The translations under genes were made by a program, and so were the position numbers. From positions 1 to 64,000 of the forward strand of contig NZ_BDAU01000022.1 of NCBI RefSeq assembly GCF_001612615.1: a stretch of 64,000 bases of DNA, written 5' to 3'. The notes beneath the pieces were generated by a model. It ran no database searches. It was not told where the DNA came from and saw nothing but the letters and a program-made list of their open reading frames with translations. The first letter of the stretch is position 1. The number at the start of each line of letters is the position of its first letter. Below are positions 1-9,085 of this stretch, piece by piece. Source of the DNA: Nocardia amikacinitolerans NBRC 108937 (GTDB taxonomy: Bacteria > Actinomycetota > Actinomycetes > Mycobacteriales > Mycobacteriaceae).

Positions 1-3000
1 CGCGGCGACCCGGTCGGCGAGCGCGGCGCCGAGGGCGGCGATGGTGGGGTGCTGGAAGAGTTCGGCCGTCGAGATCGCGATGCGCAGCCGCGCCTCCAGC
101 GTGCGGCGCACCTCGATGGCGAGCAGGGAGCTGAGGCCGAGATCGTTGAAATCGTCGGTCGGGCCGATCGTTTCGGCGGGCAGATCCAGGGTCGCCGCCA
201 GTACGCGGCGGATCGCGGCGGTGATCGGCTCGGGTTCGGCCGGTGCGCCTCCGGGTCGGCGGATCGGGTTGTCGGTATCGCCGACCCCTGTAGCGGAAGC
301 GCCGACCGTCGCAGTGGAAGCGCCGACCCCTGTAGCGGAAGCGCCGACCGCGTTAGCGGAAGAGCCGAGCGCCGCAGCGGAAGCGCCCGCCGCCGTAGCG
401 GAAACGCCCGCCGCCGTGGCAGAAGCGCCCGCCGTCGTAGCGTAAGCGCCGGTCGCCGTAGCGGAAGAGCCGAGCGCCGCAGCGGAAGCGCCCGCCGCCG
501 TGGCAGAAGCGCCCGTCGTCGTAGCGTAAGCGCCGGTCGCCGTAGCGGAAGAGCCGAGCGCCGCAGCGGAAGCGCCCGTCGTCGTAGCGGAAGCGCCGGT
601 CGCCGTAGCGGAAGCGCCGAGCGCCGCAGCGGAAGCGCCCGCCGTCGTAGCGTAAGCGCCGGTCGTCGTAGCGGAAACGCGCGCCGTCGTAGCGTAAGCG
701 CCGGTCGTAGTCCGCGATCGCTCGTAGACGGACGGTTCGCCGAGGAGCTCGCGAAGCCGGGCCGCCACCGGCGACCGGTCGTCGGTCGGCGTGTAGCCCA
801 GAGCGAGCAGATACGGTCCGCGGTACCGCAAAGCCTTGCCCAGCATCGCGGTGCCACGATCCACGTCGATGGCGTTGATCCCCGCCCGGCGCAGGTGCTC
901 CGCGCCGCCCGCCGTCGCGGCGAGGCCCGTCGCCCACACTCCCCAGCCGATGCTGAGCACCCTGCGGTCTTCCGCGGCGGCGGCGACGGCGTCCATCGCG
1001 GCATTGGCCGCCGCGTACGCCGCCTGACCCGGCGCGCCGAAAGCGCCGGTGGCAGAGGAGAACAGGAGTACGAAATCGACGGGGTCTGTGGCCGTCAGCG
1101 CCACCAGGTCGGCGGCCGCGCCGACCTTCGGCGCGAACATCCTGGCCAGCTGGTCCGCGTCGACGGCCTCGAAGGCGGCGTCCTCCAGCGCGCCCGCGGC
1201 GTGCACCACGCCCCGGATGGTGGAACCGCATTCGCGAATGTCGTTGAGCGCGTTCGCCAGGTCGCTGCGATCGGCGACGTCGCAGCCGACGACGACCACG
1301 TGGTCCTCGGAGCCGTCCAGCACGGCGGGCACCGGGCGCGGTGAACGCGTCAGCACCACCACGTCGCGCGCTCCTGCGTCCAGCAGCCAGCGCACCGCGA
1401 CCGCGCCGAGCGCGCCGAGACCGCCCGTCACCACATAGGTTCCGTCCGGGTCGATCACGATCGGCGGGACGTCCGGCGTGGCCGGGACGAAGCGCCGCAC
1501 CGCCAGTTCGCCTTCGGTGACGGCGAGTTCGGCCGGGTGCGTGTCTTCGGTGATCAGCTCGACGAGCTTGGGCAGCGTGCGCGGATCGGTATCCGTCCAG
1601 ACGAGCCGTACCGGACGACCCGATTCGAGCTGGAGCGTGCGGGTCAGACCGGCCAGGGCGTTCGCTGTGCTGCCGTGTCGTGCTCGTTGCGGAAGCAGGA
1701 CGGTCAGCGAGCCGATCGCCGGATCGGACTGCGCGCGTTGCAGCAGGTCGAGCACGCGGGCGACCGCGCTCGTCCCCGCCGCGGATTCGTCGCCGGGCCA
1801 GACGAGGACCAGCGCGGTGCGCTCGGCGGCCTCGCGCGCCAGCAGCACGGACGCGAGGATGGCATCCGCGGCGTCGGGTTCCCGCGCGATCCGTTCGGTC
1901 GGCAGCGTGCGCTCCAGGGCGCGGGCGAGTCGAACGGCGAGATCGGACTCCCCGACTACGAGCGCGCGGCTCAGGGGCGGTGTACCGGACGTGCTTGCCG
2001 GACCCGCGGGATCGTTCTGTCGAAGCGCGGCGTCGGTGGGTGAGGGACCGGAGCCCTGGCCCGTGCGTCCGATCGGCTGCCACGTTTCCACGCGGAAGAC
2101 GCGGCGCTCCGCACCGCCGAAATCCTCGTCGAGTCGGCCGTGATCCATCGACACGGCGTCCGCGAAACGCACCCGCACGCCGCCGAACGCCAGCACGGGC
2201 ACGCCGTGCTGATCGGTGCCGACGATGTCGCCGATCAACCCGCGCGCCGTGCGCTCGCGGATGACGGCGTGCGCCTCGGCCACCACGCGCCCCGGCTCGG
2301 TGGACACCCACGCCGTGTCCATGGCGATGGGCAGCGGGACGAGCCCGTCGGGCAGCGGGCCGTCCGCGGCGGCGAGCAGATGCAGGCAACCGTCCAAGGT
2401 TGCGGCGCTGTGCAATTCGGCCGCATCGAAGTGCCCGATCGCGCTGCCTGGCACGGCGGCGAGGGCGCGCAGCGAACGAAAGCGCGGGCCGTATTCGAGT
2501 CCCCTTCTGCGCAGCGCGTCGTAGAACGAACCCGCCGTAAGCGGCCGCATTCGGTGCTGGGCGGCGCGATTGGCATCGACGGCGCGCATCCACGCGACGA
2601 TATCCGCGGGGGTCGGTCCCGGCGCGGGCCGTGCCGAGGCGAGCACCGTCGCGCCCGCCTGCGCCCGGACGCCCGCGCCGTCGGTACGGTAAACGGCTTC
2701 GGGAAGCACGGACAGGTCGGCGCGTTCGTGGACGACGAAGTCCGCGATCATCCCGGCCGCCGCACTGTGCGCTTGGTGCAGCAGCCTGCGGACCCAGTGC
2801 ACGGCTGGCACGGTGGGAATGCCGCGTACCACATGGTCTTCCAGTGAGCCGGTGCGGAATGCGGGTGCCGCTCGACCGGTTCGGTCTCGGGTGACGAGCT
2901 CGAATTGGCTGCGCCGCCAACGCCTGCGGGGCGGCGGAACGACGAAATGTCCGTTCGCGGACCAGTCGAGAGTACGGCCCTCCTCGTACAAACCGGCCAG

Positions 3001-6000
3001 GCAGCGCAGGAAGGCCCCGGCTTCGTCGTCGCGATCGGCGATCGGGTGCGTGGCATCCCGGAATTCCGGATACTCGCGGGCGGCCGGAGCGAGGACCGAG
3101 TGCGGCGCGATCTCGAGCACCGTCGCCAGTCCGTCCGCGGCGGCGCGCTCGAGGGCGGCCGCGAGTTCCACGGTGCCCGAGGCGTTCTCGGCCCAATAGT
3201 CCCCGTCCAGCGCGGCAGTTGTCAGCACCGCGCCGCGGCGGGTCGTGGAGTAGACGGGCGTGTGCGGCGGTCGCGGTGCCAAATCACCGAGGCCGCTGAT
3301 GAATTCGGGCAGCACGGAGGTGACCTGCGGACTGTGCGCGGCGAAGTCGACGGCGATGCGCTGCGCGAACATGCCGCGGCGCTTCGCCCGCCGCACGACG
3401 GTGTCGATGTAGCGCGGCGTTCCCGACACCACGACCGAGCGCGGTCCGTTTACCGCGGCGATCGCCACCTCGGCCCGCACCGGCGCGACCAGCCGCGCCG
3501 TCTCGTCCGGCGTCGCCTCCAGCAACGCCATCGCGCCCTGTCCGTCGAGCGTCGCCAAGGCACGGCTGCGGCGCACCGCGACCAGCGCCGCATCGTCCAG
3601 CGTCAACGCGCCGCTGACCGTCGCCGCCGCGATCTCGCCGAGGCTGTGCCCCGCGACCGCGTCCGGCCGAATCCCCCAGGACGCCAACAGCTTCGCCGAG
3701 GCCACCTGGTAGGCGAAGATCGCGGGCTGCACCAGTTCGGTGGCCGCTCGCCCGTCCTCGCCGAGACCGAAGCCGTAGCGCGGAGTCCACACCTTCGGCC
3801 CGCCGTGCGCCACGATCGCGTCCGTGACCTCGGCGAGGGCACGGGCGAACACGGGATAGCGCGCCGCCAACGCCCGACCCATCCGCGCGTGCTGCCCGCC
3901 CTGCCCCGAGAACAGGAACAGCACTCCGCCGCGTCGCCGGACTGTACCGGGACCGGTGATCGCGGGACCGCGCTCGCCCCTGGCCAACGCTCGCAGTCCG
4001 GCGACAGCCTCCGCGCGGTCGTGCGCGATGACGCTGGCGCGCGCGTCCTCGGGAAGCAGCCGGGACGCCGCCGCGGCGAGGGGGCGAAGGGCGGGCGATT
4101 CGGTGGAATGCCCTGTCGCCGTGGTGCCTTCACCTCCGGTGTTCGCCGCCGACTCGCCAACGCGATTCCGCTCGGGTGTCGCGGTTTCCGCGATCGCGGT
4201 CGCGGAACAGCGGCACCATCCGGTCGCCGTCGTGCGTGCTGTTTGTTCGTTTGCCGTCGCTGCCTTTTCGCTTGTCGTCGTGCGCGCTGTGTGTTCGGTC
4301 GCGGTCGCGTGCATTCCTTGTTCGGTTGCTGTCGCACGCGCGGTCTGTCCGGTCGTTGTCGCACGCTCCACCTGCCCGGTTGCCGTCGTGCGCGCTGTGT
4401 GTTCGGTCGCGGTCGCGTGCATTCCTTGATCGGTTGCCCGCGCGCGCCCGGTCTGTCCGGTCGTCGTCGCGCGTTCCACCTGACCGGTTGCCGTCGCGCG
4501 TGCTGTGTATTCGGTTGCGGTCGCGTGCCCTGTCGGGCTGGTTGCTGCCGCGTGCCCTGCCTGTTCGGTTGCTGTCGCCTGCGATGTTTGGTCGGTCGCC
4601 GCCGGTCGCGCTGCCTGTCCGGTTGCTGTGGCGTGCGTCGGCTGGCCAGTTGCTATCGCGTGCGCTGTTCGGTCGGTCGCTGCTTGCTCGGTTGCTGTCG
4701 CCTGCGATGTTTGGTCGGTCGCCGCCGGTCGCGCTGGCTGGCCGGTAGCTGCCGTGTGCGCTGGCTGTCCGATTGCTGTCCCGGGCGTGGGCTGGCCGGT
4801 TGCTCTTGCGTGCGCTATGTGTTCGGTCGCGGTCGCGTGCATTCCTTGTTCGGTTGCCCTCGCGCGCCCGGTCTGTCCGGTCGTCGTCGCGCGTTCCACC
4901 TGACCGGTTGCCGTCGCGCGTGCCGTGTGTTCGGTTGCGGTCGCGTGCCCTGTCGGGCCGGTTGCAGTCGCGTGCGCTGCCGAGCCGGTTGCTGTCGGGC
5001 GGGTTGCTGTCGCGTGCCCTGCCTGTTCGATCGCTGTCGCGTGCGCTGGCTGTCCGATTGCTGTCCCGGGCGTGGGCTGGCCGGTTGCTCTTGTGTGCGC
5101 TGTGTGTTCGGTCGCCGCTGGTCGTGCTGCCCGTCCGGGTGTCGTCGCGCGCGCTGGCTGTTCGGTCGTCACTATGCCGTCGACGCCGCACTGCGCAAGA
5201 AGGTCCGGGGAGTTTCCCTGATCCAGGGCGGCCGCAGCAACAGCGCCGGACGTGCGGGGGATAGGCTGCGCGGTGGCGGGGGATTCGCCGAATCGACCGA
5301 TCGCGCCGGGCATCTCCAACTCGGTCCCAGCGGTTTCCGGAATCCGAGTCCAAGCGGAATCATCCACCGCCCCACCGCGACAACTCGACGCGAACTCACC
5401 CGCCGAATCCAACCGCTGCGCCAACGCCAGCGCCTGGATCTGCAAATCCGCAACGTCGCGCCCGGTCACCGGGATCAGCACCGGTGGTTCGTCACCCCGC
5501 GACGCCGCCGACCGCGGATACCCGCGCAGCACGACGTGCGCGTTGGTCCCGCCGAATCCGAACGAGCTGACCCCGGCCAGCCGCTCCTCCGGCGCGGCCG
5601 TCCAGTCGACCGGTTCCGTCGGCACCCGCAGTCCGCGCTTGGCCAGCTTCAGCAGCGGGTTCGGGGTGTCGACATGGATGGTCGGCGCGATGACGCCGCG
5701 GTGGATCGACAGCGCGGTCTTGATCAACCCGGTCACGCCCGCCGCGGCCTCGAGGTGGCCGAGATTGGACTTCACCGAACCGATCCAGGTGTCCGCGCCC
5801 GCGCCGAGCACGGCGGCCAACGCGCCGACCTCGACCGCGTCGCCGAGAGCCGTTCCGGTGCCGTGGCATTCGAGGTAGCCCGCGCCGCGCGGGTCGAGCC
5901 CGGCGCGGGACCACGCCGCGCGGACGGTCTCCCGCTGGGCGCGTCCGTTCGGTGCGTAGAGGCCGTTCGAGCGCCCGTCCGAACCGACTGCCGCCCCGAG

Positions 6001-6756
6001 TATTTCGGCGTACACCCGGTTGCCCTCGCGCCGCGCGTCCGCGGTGCGCTGGAGGACGAGCACACTGCACCCGTCGCTGCGCGTGTAGCCGTCGGCCGCG
6101 GCGGAGAACGGCTTGCACCGTCCGTCCTCGGCAAGGAATCCGCTTTCGGCCAAGTAGTCCGAAGTGTGCGGCAGCAGCGTCAGATTCACGCCGCCGACGA
6201 TCGCGAAGGGCACGGTCTCGTCCGCGAGCAGCCGCAGGGCGATGTCGACCGCGGCGAGCGAGGACGAGCACGCGCTGTCCACCACCAGGCTGGGACCGTG
6301 CAGGTCGAGCGCGTAGGACAGCCGGTTGGCGATGATGCTGAGCGCGGCACCCGTCACCGCGTACGGCGCGTCCTGCTCACTGCCGCCGAGCACCGTGACG
6401 CCGTGGTCGTATCCGCACGCGCCGAACACCACGGCGGCGTCGGAACCCCGTGTGCGATAGCCGATTCCGGCGTCGTCCAGCGCCTCGACGGACACTTCCA
6501 GCGCGAGGCGTTGCTGCGGATCCATCATCGCCGCCTCGCGCGCGGAGATGGCGAACCAGTCGTTGTCGAACCACTCGATGTCGTCGAGATAGCCCGCCCG
6601 CCTGGTCACCTGCCTGCCGGGAGGCGGATCACCGGTGGCGTCGCGCCCGGCCATCAGCAGCCGCCAGAATTCGTCCAGGTCCGCGGCGCCGGGCACCCGG
6701 CACGCCATGCCGACGATGGCGACCGATGGCTGCGTGGACGGAGTGCGTGCGGTCAT
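1..6756 (-). CDS. Type I polyketide synthase, KS-AT-DH-KR-ACP, 3' end outside window
   Basis: Builds a polyketide chain by decarboxylative condensation. The frame stays open from ATG 6756 to position 1 (at least 2252 residues). KS is about residues 8-411, with active-site Cys in DSACSSS and both His motifs (HGTGTALGD, NLGHLEAAAG). AT is about 943-1256, with GHSLGE near 1035; its VDFAAHSPQ segment resembles the VASHSPQ of mycobacterial MAS/Pks5-type methylmalonyl ATs more than the malonyl HAFH type. DH has HVVRGIPTVP near 1306 and LDGCLH near 1453. KR has GGLGALG near 1773 and the Ser and GQAAYAAANA motif near 1910. A C-terminal ACP with LSSL starts near 2181. No enoylreductase was seen. Two linkers, about 532-842 and 2016-2157, are repeat arrays. 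The start overlaps the upstream ACP stop (ATGA), so the two are translationally coupled. The product is unknown. Confidence 0.9.
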   Translation of the reverse strand, partial: MTARTPSTQPSVAIVGMACRVPGAADLDEFWRLLMAGRDATGDPPPGRQVTRRAGYLDDIEWFDNDWFAISAREAAMMDPQQRLALEVSVEALDDAGIGYRTRGSDAAVVFGACGYDHGVTVLGGSEQDAPYAVTGAALSIIANRLSYALDLHGPSLVVDSACSSSLAAVDIALRLLADETVPFAIVGGVNLTLLPHTSDYLAESGFLAEDGRCKPFSAAADGYTRSDGCSVLVLQRTADARREGNRVYAEILGAAVGSDGRSNGLYAPNGRAQRETVRAAWSRAGLDPRGAGYLECHGTGTALGDAVEVGALAAVLGAGADTWIGSVKSNLGHLEAAAGVTGLIKTALSIHRGVIAPTIHVDTPNPLLKLAKRGLRVPTEPVDWTAAPEERLAGVSSFGFGGTNAHVVLRGYPRSAASRGDEPPVLIPVTGRDVADLQIQALALAQRLDSAGEFASSCRGGAVDDSAWTRIPETAGTELEMPGAIGRFGESPATAQPIPRTSGAVAAAALDQGNSPDLLAQCGVDGIVTTEQPARATTPGRAARPAATEHTAHTRATGQPTPGTAIGQPAHATAIEQAGHATATRPTATGSAAHATATGPTGHATATEHTARATATGQVERATTTGQTGRARATEQGMHATATEHIAHARATGQPTPGTAIGQPAHTAATGQPARPAATDQTSQATATEQAATDRTAHAIATGQPTHATATGQAARPAATDQTSQATATEQAGHAAATSPTGHATATEYTARATATGQVERATTTGQTGRARATDQGMHATATEHTARTTATGQVERATTTGQTARATATEQGMHATATEHTARTTTSEKAATANEQTARTTATGWCRCSATAIAETATPERNRVGESAANTGGEGTTATGHSTESPALRPLAAAASRLLPEDARASVIAHDRAEAVAGLRALARGERGPAITGPGTVRRRGGVLFLFSGQGGQHARMGRALAARYPVFARALAEVTDAIVAHGGPKVWTPRYGFGLGEDGRAATELVQPAIFAYQVASAKLLASWGIRPDAVAGHSLGEIAAATVSGALTLDDAALVAVRRSRALATLDGQGAMALLEATPDETARLVAPVRAEVAIAAVNGPRSVVVSGTPRYIDTVVRRAKRRGMFAQRIAVDFAAHSPQVTSVLPEFISGLGDLAPRPPHTPVYSTTRRGAVLTTAALDGDYWAENASGTVELAAALERAAADGLATVLEIAPHSVLAPAAREYPEFRDATHPIADRDDEAGAFLRCLAGLYEEGRTLDWSANGHFVVPPPRRRWRRSQFELVTRDRTGRAAPAFRTGSLEDHVVRGIPTVPAVHWVRRLLHQAHSAAAGMIADFVVHERADLSVLPEAVYRTDGAGVRAQAGATVLASARPAPGPTPADIVAWMRAVDANRAAQHRMRPLTAGSFYDALRRRGLEYGPRFRSLRALAAVPGSAIGHFDAAELHSAATLDGCLHLLAAADGPLPDGLVPLPIAMDTAWVSTEPGRVVAEAHAVIRERTARGLIGDIVGTDQHGVPVLAFGGVRVRFADAVSMDHGRLDEDFGGAERRVFRVETWQPIGRTGQGSGPSPTDAALRQNDPAGPASTSGTPPLSRALVVGESDLAVRLARALERTLPTERIAREPDAADAILASVLLAREAAERTALVLVWPGDESAAGTSAVARVLDLLQRAQSDPAIGSLTVLLPQRARHGSTANALAGLTRTLQLESGRPVRLVWTDTDPRTLPKLVELITEDTHPAELAVTEGELAVRRFVPATPDVPPIVIDPDGTYVVTGGLGALGAVAVRWLLDAGARDVVVLTRSPRPVPAVLDGSEDHVVVVGCDVADRSDLANALNDIRECGSTIRGVVHAAGALEDAAFEAVDADQLARMFAPKVGAAADLVALTATDPVDFVLLFSSATGAFGAPGQAAYAAANAAMDAVAAAAEDRRVLSIGWGVWATGLAATAGGAEHLRRAGINAIDVDRGTAMLGKALRYRGPYLLALGYTPTDDRSPVAARLRELLGEPSVYERSRTTTGAYATTARVSATTTGAYATTAGASAAALGASATATGASATTTGASAAALGSSATATGAYATTTGASATAAGASAAALGSSATATGAYATTAGASATAAGVSATAAGASAAALGSSANAVGASATGVGASTATVGASATGVGDTDNPIRRPGGAPAEPEPITAAIRRVLAATLDLPAETIGPTDDFNDLGLSSLLAIEVRRTLEARLRIAISTAELFQHPTIAALGAALADRVAA
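286..705 (-). repeat. 21-bp tandem repeat encoding heptapeptides in the PKS KR-ACP linker
   Basis: About 20 imperfect 21-bp units read in the PKS frame as heptapeptides of the form G-A-[S/Y]-A-[T/A]-[T/A]-x (for example GASATAT, GASAAAL, GAYATTT). They join the ketoreductase to the C-terminal ACP as a long Ala/Thr/Ser-rich tether. No stop codon interrupts the PKS frame in the array. Because units are degenerate multiples of three, opposite-strand frames also stay open and give spurious ORFs. Confidence 0.9.
4237..5166 (-). repeat. 27-bp tandem repeat encoding nonapeptides in the PKS KS-AT linker
   Basis: Roughly 30 or more imperfect 27-bp units encode nonapeptides such as GQTARATAT, GQVERATTT, EQGMHATAT and EHTARTTAT, giving a Thr/Ala-rich segment of about 310 residues between KS and AT. 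There is higher-order duplication: the block near 4386-4510 recurs almost unchanged near 4806-4930. The PKS frame has no stop across the array. KS-AT linkers in type I PKSs are normally short, structured and low in repeats. Confidence 0.9.
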
Positions 6757-7049
6757 CGCATCGCGAGAAACTCGGCCAACTGCTCGATATCGGGGTGGTC
6801 GTACACGGCTTCCAGCGACACCTCGACGCCCATCGCGTCCTCGAGTTGTGCGGTCAGCCGCGCCAGTTGCGTCGAACTCAGCCCGAGCTCGGCGAACGGC
6901 GTGCGGGTGGACACCGCGGCGGGCGCGACGCCGAGCAACCCGGCGATCGCGGTGACGGCGGCGTCGGTGAGGGCGGCGCGTCGATCGCGCACGCCGGTAT
7001 GGCCGTTTCCGGTGGTATCACTTCGCCCGTCCGGCTGACTGGGCCGCAT
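6753..7049 (-). CDS. Stand-alone acyl carrier protein upstream of the PKS
   Basis: A 98-residue carrier protein that holds acyl intermediates on a phosphopantetheine arm. The attachment Ser lies in the ELGLSSTQLARL segment near residues 52-62, followed by the usual helix III region (VYDHPDIEQLAEFL). A Gly/Asp-rich N-terminus of about 25 residues precedes the domain. Its TGA overlaps the ATG of the PKS, so it probably loads or supplies that synthase as a separate starter or extender carrier. It is the first gene of the operon; the promoter should lie in 7050-7248, shared with the divergent gene. Confidence 0.88.
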   Translation of the reverse strand: MRPSQPDGRSDTTGNGHTGVRDRRAALTDAAVTAIAGLLGVAPAAVSTRTPFAELGLSSTQLARLTAQLEDAMGVEVSLEAVYDHPDIEQLAEFLAMR

Positions 7050-7248
7050 CTCGTCCTCCCTCCCCGTCTCCCGGCGGACTGCGGCCCGGGAACGGTACCC
7101 CCGCGATTATGCCGTACCGGAAGGGGCCGGAAAACGTCCGTTTTCCGCTGTTCGCCTGCGAGTTTGGCGACACGCCAAGAGTTCTCGCGGCCCCCGCGTG
7201 TCGTCCGGATGCTTTCCGGAAGCCGGCCCATCCCCTACGGTGGCAACC

Positions 7249-8226
7249 GTGCCCGAACCCGACCGTGCGACGCGCGCCGAGCGGACGCCCACCCTGCCCA
7301 CCGTGCTGCGCTGTTGCGCCGCGCTCGCCGCGACCCCGGGCAGGCTGTTGCGCCCCCGCCGCCCGGACACCGACTTGCTCGCCCAGCTGACCGTCGCCGA
7401 GCCGCCGCGTCCCACCGCGACCGTCCGGCTGACGGTCCTCGCACAGGGCGACATGACCGCGCCGGAGACCATCGTCGCCGAGGGCGTGCGCAGCCTGCGG
7501 GAACTGCCGTTGATCATGTCGGCGTTCCTGATCGAGCACCCGAAGGCGAGGTTCATCGTCGACCCGGCGCTGTGCTCCGACGTGCACGAGCGGGTGATAC
7601 CGGAGCTGCCGTTCCCGGTGCCGCTGCTCGTCGCGCCGGACAAACCGGTGCTCGGCCTGTCCGACGCGCTGGCGGCGCGCGACCTGGCGGGCAGCGACAT
7701 CGATTTCGTGATCGCCACGCACCTGCACTGGGATCACGTGTCGGGTCTGCTCGAGCTGCCCGCCGAGGTGCCGGTCCGGCTGGCCGCCGCCGAACACGCG
7801 TGGGGCATGCTCGGCGCGCACGCACCCGTCGGCGTGGCGCGCGGCCCACTGCGCGGTCGCACCTTCGACCCCTTCGAACTCGACGGCCCTCCGGTGCTGA
7901 CCTTCCCACGCAGCAAGGACCTGTTCGGCGACGGTTCGGTCGTGCTGCTCGACCTGGCGGGCCACACCCCTGGCAGCATCGGCGTGCTGCTCGCGGTGGA
8001 CGACGGCACCCGCGTGCTGCTCGCCGGCGACGCCGTATGGAGCAAACTCCAGATCGACCTACTGCGCGAAAAAGCCCCCATGCCAGGCCAATTGTTCGAC
8101 TCCGACCGCGACGCCGCCTTCGCCGTCATCCACCGCCTACACGCCCTCCCCGACGACATCGAGATCGTCGCGGGCCACGACCACGCCGCAGTCACCGCCC
8201 GCGCCACCCACAACCCCTCGCGCTGA
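7249..8226 (+). CDS. Metallo-beta-lactamase-fold hydrolase
   Basis: A probable zinc-dependent hydrolase (325 residues from GTG 7249). The metal motif THLHWDH (HxHxDH) lies in the middle, followed by LAGHTPGS (third His), LLAGDAVW (bridging Asp) and a late GHDHA. This is the full MBL ligand set, most like the AHL-lactonase or glyoxalase II-like branches. An upstream in-frame ATG at 7198 is possible, but the protein-like sequence begins after GTG 7249. It diverges from the ACP/PKS operon and may share its control region, but a role in polyketide release is only a guess. Confidence 0.85.
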   Translation: MPEPDRATRAERTPTLPTVLRCCAALAATPGRLLRPRRPDTDLLAQLTVAEPPRPTATVRLTVLAQGDMTAPETIVAEGVRSLRELPLIMSAFLIEHPKARFIVDPALCSDVHERVIPELPFPVPLLVAPDKPVLGLSDALAARDLAGSDIDFVIATHLHWDHVSGLLELPAEVPVRLAAAEHAWGMLGAHAPVGVARGPLRGRTFDPFELDGPPVLTFPRSKDLFGDGSVVLLDLAGHTPGSIGVLLAVDDGTRVLLAGDAVWSKLQIDLLREKAPMPGQLFDSDRDAAFAVIHRLHALPDDIEIVAGHDHAAVTARATHNPSR

Positions 8227-8320
8227 GCGTGCCACCCGCGAGCACAGCCGCGATCCCCGCGGCGTCGACCTGGTGCCCGCCTACCGCGCACGGCCTCCAA
8301 ATGCGCTGACTGCACCGCCG

Positions 8321-8700
8321 TCCGGCGTAGGGGTTCGGTCGGAGCCTGATTGGCACGGCAGGCGGGGATGGTGCCGCGTGCTGTGCAACGGCCTGGCGTT
8401 GCGCCAACCGGTCGGGATGCTACTGCATATCACGTCTTCGGATTGCGTTGAGCCGCGACGCCCTCCGGCGTAGGCGTTCGAGCGGAGCCTGATTGGCACG
8501 GCAGGCGGGGATGGTGCCGCGTGCTGTGCAACGGCCTGGCGTCGCGCCAAGCGGTCGGGGTGCTACCGCATCGCACGTCTTCGGATTGCGTTGAGCGGCA
8601 GAGCCCTCCGGCGTAGGCGTTCGGGCGGAGCAGCGATGCCTGCGGCTGCTGGCGTGGCACCGATTGCTGCGGCATGGCCTTCGAGTTATGTTGAGCGGCT
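8321..8700. repeat. Tandem direct repeat, 143-bp period, about 2.7 copies
   Basis: The word TCCGGCGTAG starts at 8321, 8464 and 8607, a period of exactly 143 bp. The first two units agree closely over most of their length, including a long shared segment starting GGAGCCTGATTGGCACGG at 8341 and 8484. The third unit is shortened and diverged, but ends in the same TTGAGCGGC-type sequence. No ORF with a convincing start uses the unit. Confidence 0.85.
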
Positions 8701-8986
8701 CCCGAAGGCGGTGGCACCGGCGAATCTCGCCAGGGGCGGGCTCGGTGGTCGACGCACGTTGAGCTGGGATTTCGGCGGCGTTGGGGAACGGTCTCCGATG
8801 TCGAGGTTCCGAGTGGTTTGGCCTACCCAGGCTTGCCTCTGAGCGGTGCTGCGCGTTGGGTGCCGTACCCGGCTTACCTCCCGCAGTTGGCGGGCGTGGG
8901 TTCGGGTTCCGGCGTGGTCGACCGGCTGTGGTTGCGTTTCGGGGCGGTCGTGGGCTTGTTCTGTCGCGTTGTCTAGGGGGCTTCCA

Positions 8987-9077
8987 CCATTTGACTACCG
9001 TCGATAGAGAAATGGATTCGACGGTAGTCATATGGCGGCTTTTTGATCTTGATAAGCAACCATTCGACTACCGTCGA
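8987..9077. repeat. Three copies of CCATnnGACTACCGTCGA, one inverted
   Basis: Copies lie at 8987-9004 (+), 9018-9035 (-) and 9060-9077 (+). The first two form a perfect 12-bp inverted repeat (GACTACCGTCGA / TCGACGGTAGTC) with a 13-nt spacer. The third begins 10 bp from the stop codon of the nitronate monooxygenase gene. The array could act as a terminator hairpin for that minus-strand gene, a protein-binding site or a small mobile-element remnant. Confidence 0.8.
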
Positions 9078-9085
9078 TTTCGTCT

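Larger units (their letters stand above)
8227..9085. other. Gene-free region between MBL protein and nitronate monooxygenase
   Basis: No convincing protein was found in 859 bp. It contains the 143-bp tandem repeat at 8321-8700 and the three-copy 18-bp motif at 8987-9077. The part 8701-8986 shows nothing recognisable. It lies between two genes that converge on it, so it should also contain their transcription stops. Confidence 0.7.

Noticed and set aside
49..1344. Plus-strand frame rich in Ser/Arg/Gly repeats
   Set aside because: It is the complement of the PKS heptapeptide repeat and KR region, and no family resemblance was seen.
2905..7038. Very long open frame on the plus strand opposite the PKS
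   Set aside because: It is antisense to the PKS, whose KS, AT and DH motifs are intact in the other strand. GC-rich codon use and the repeat arrays keep this frame open.
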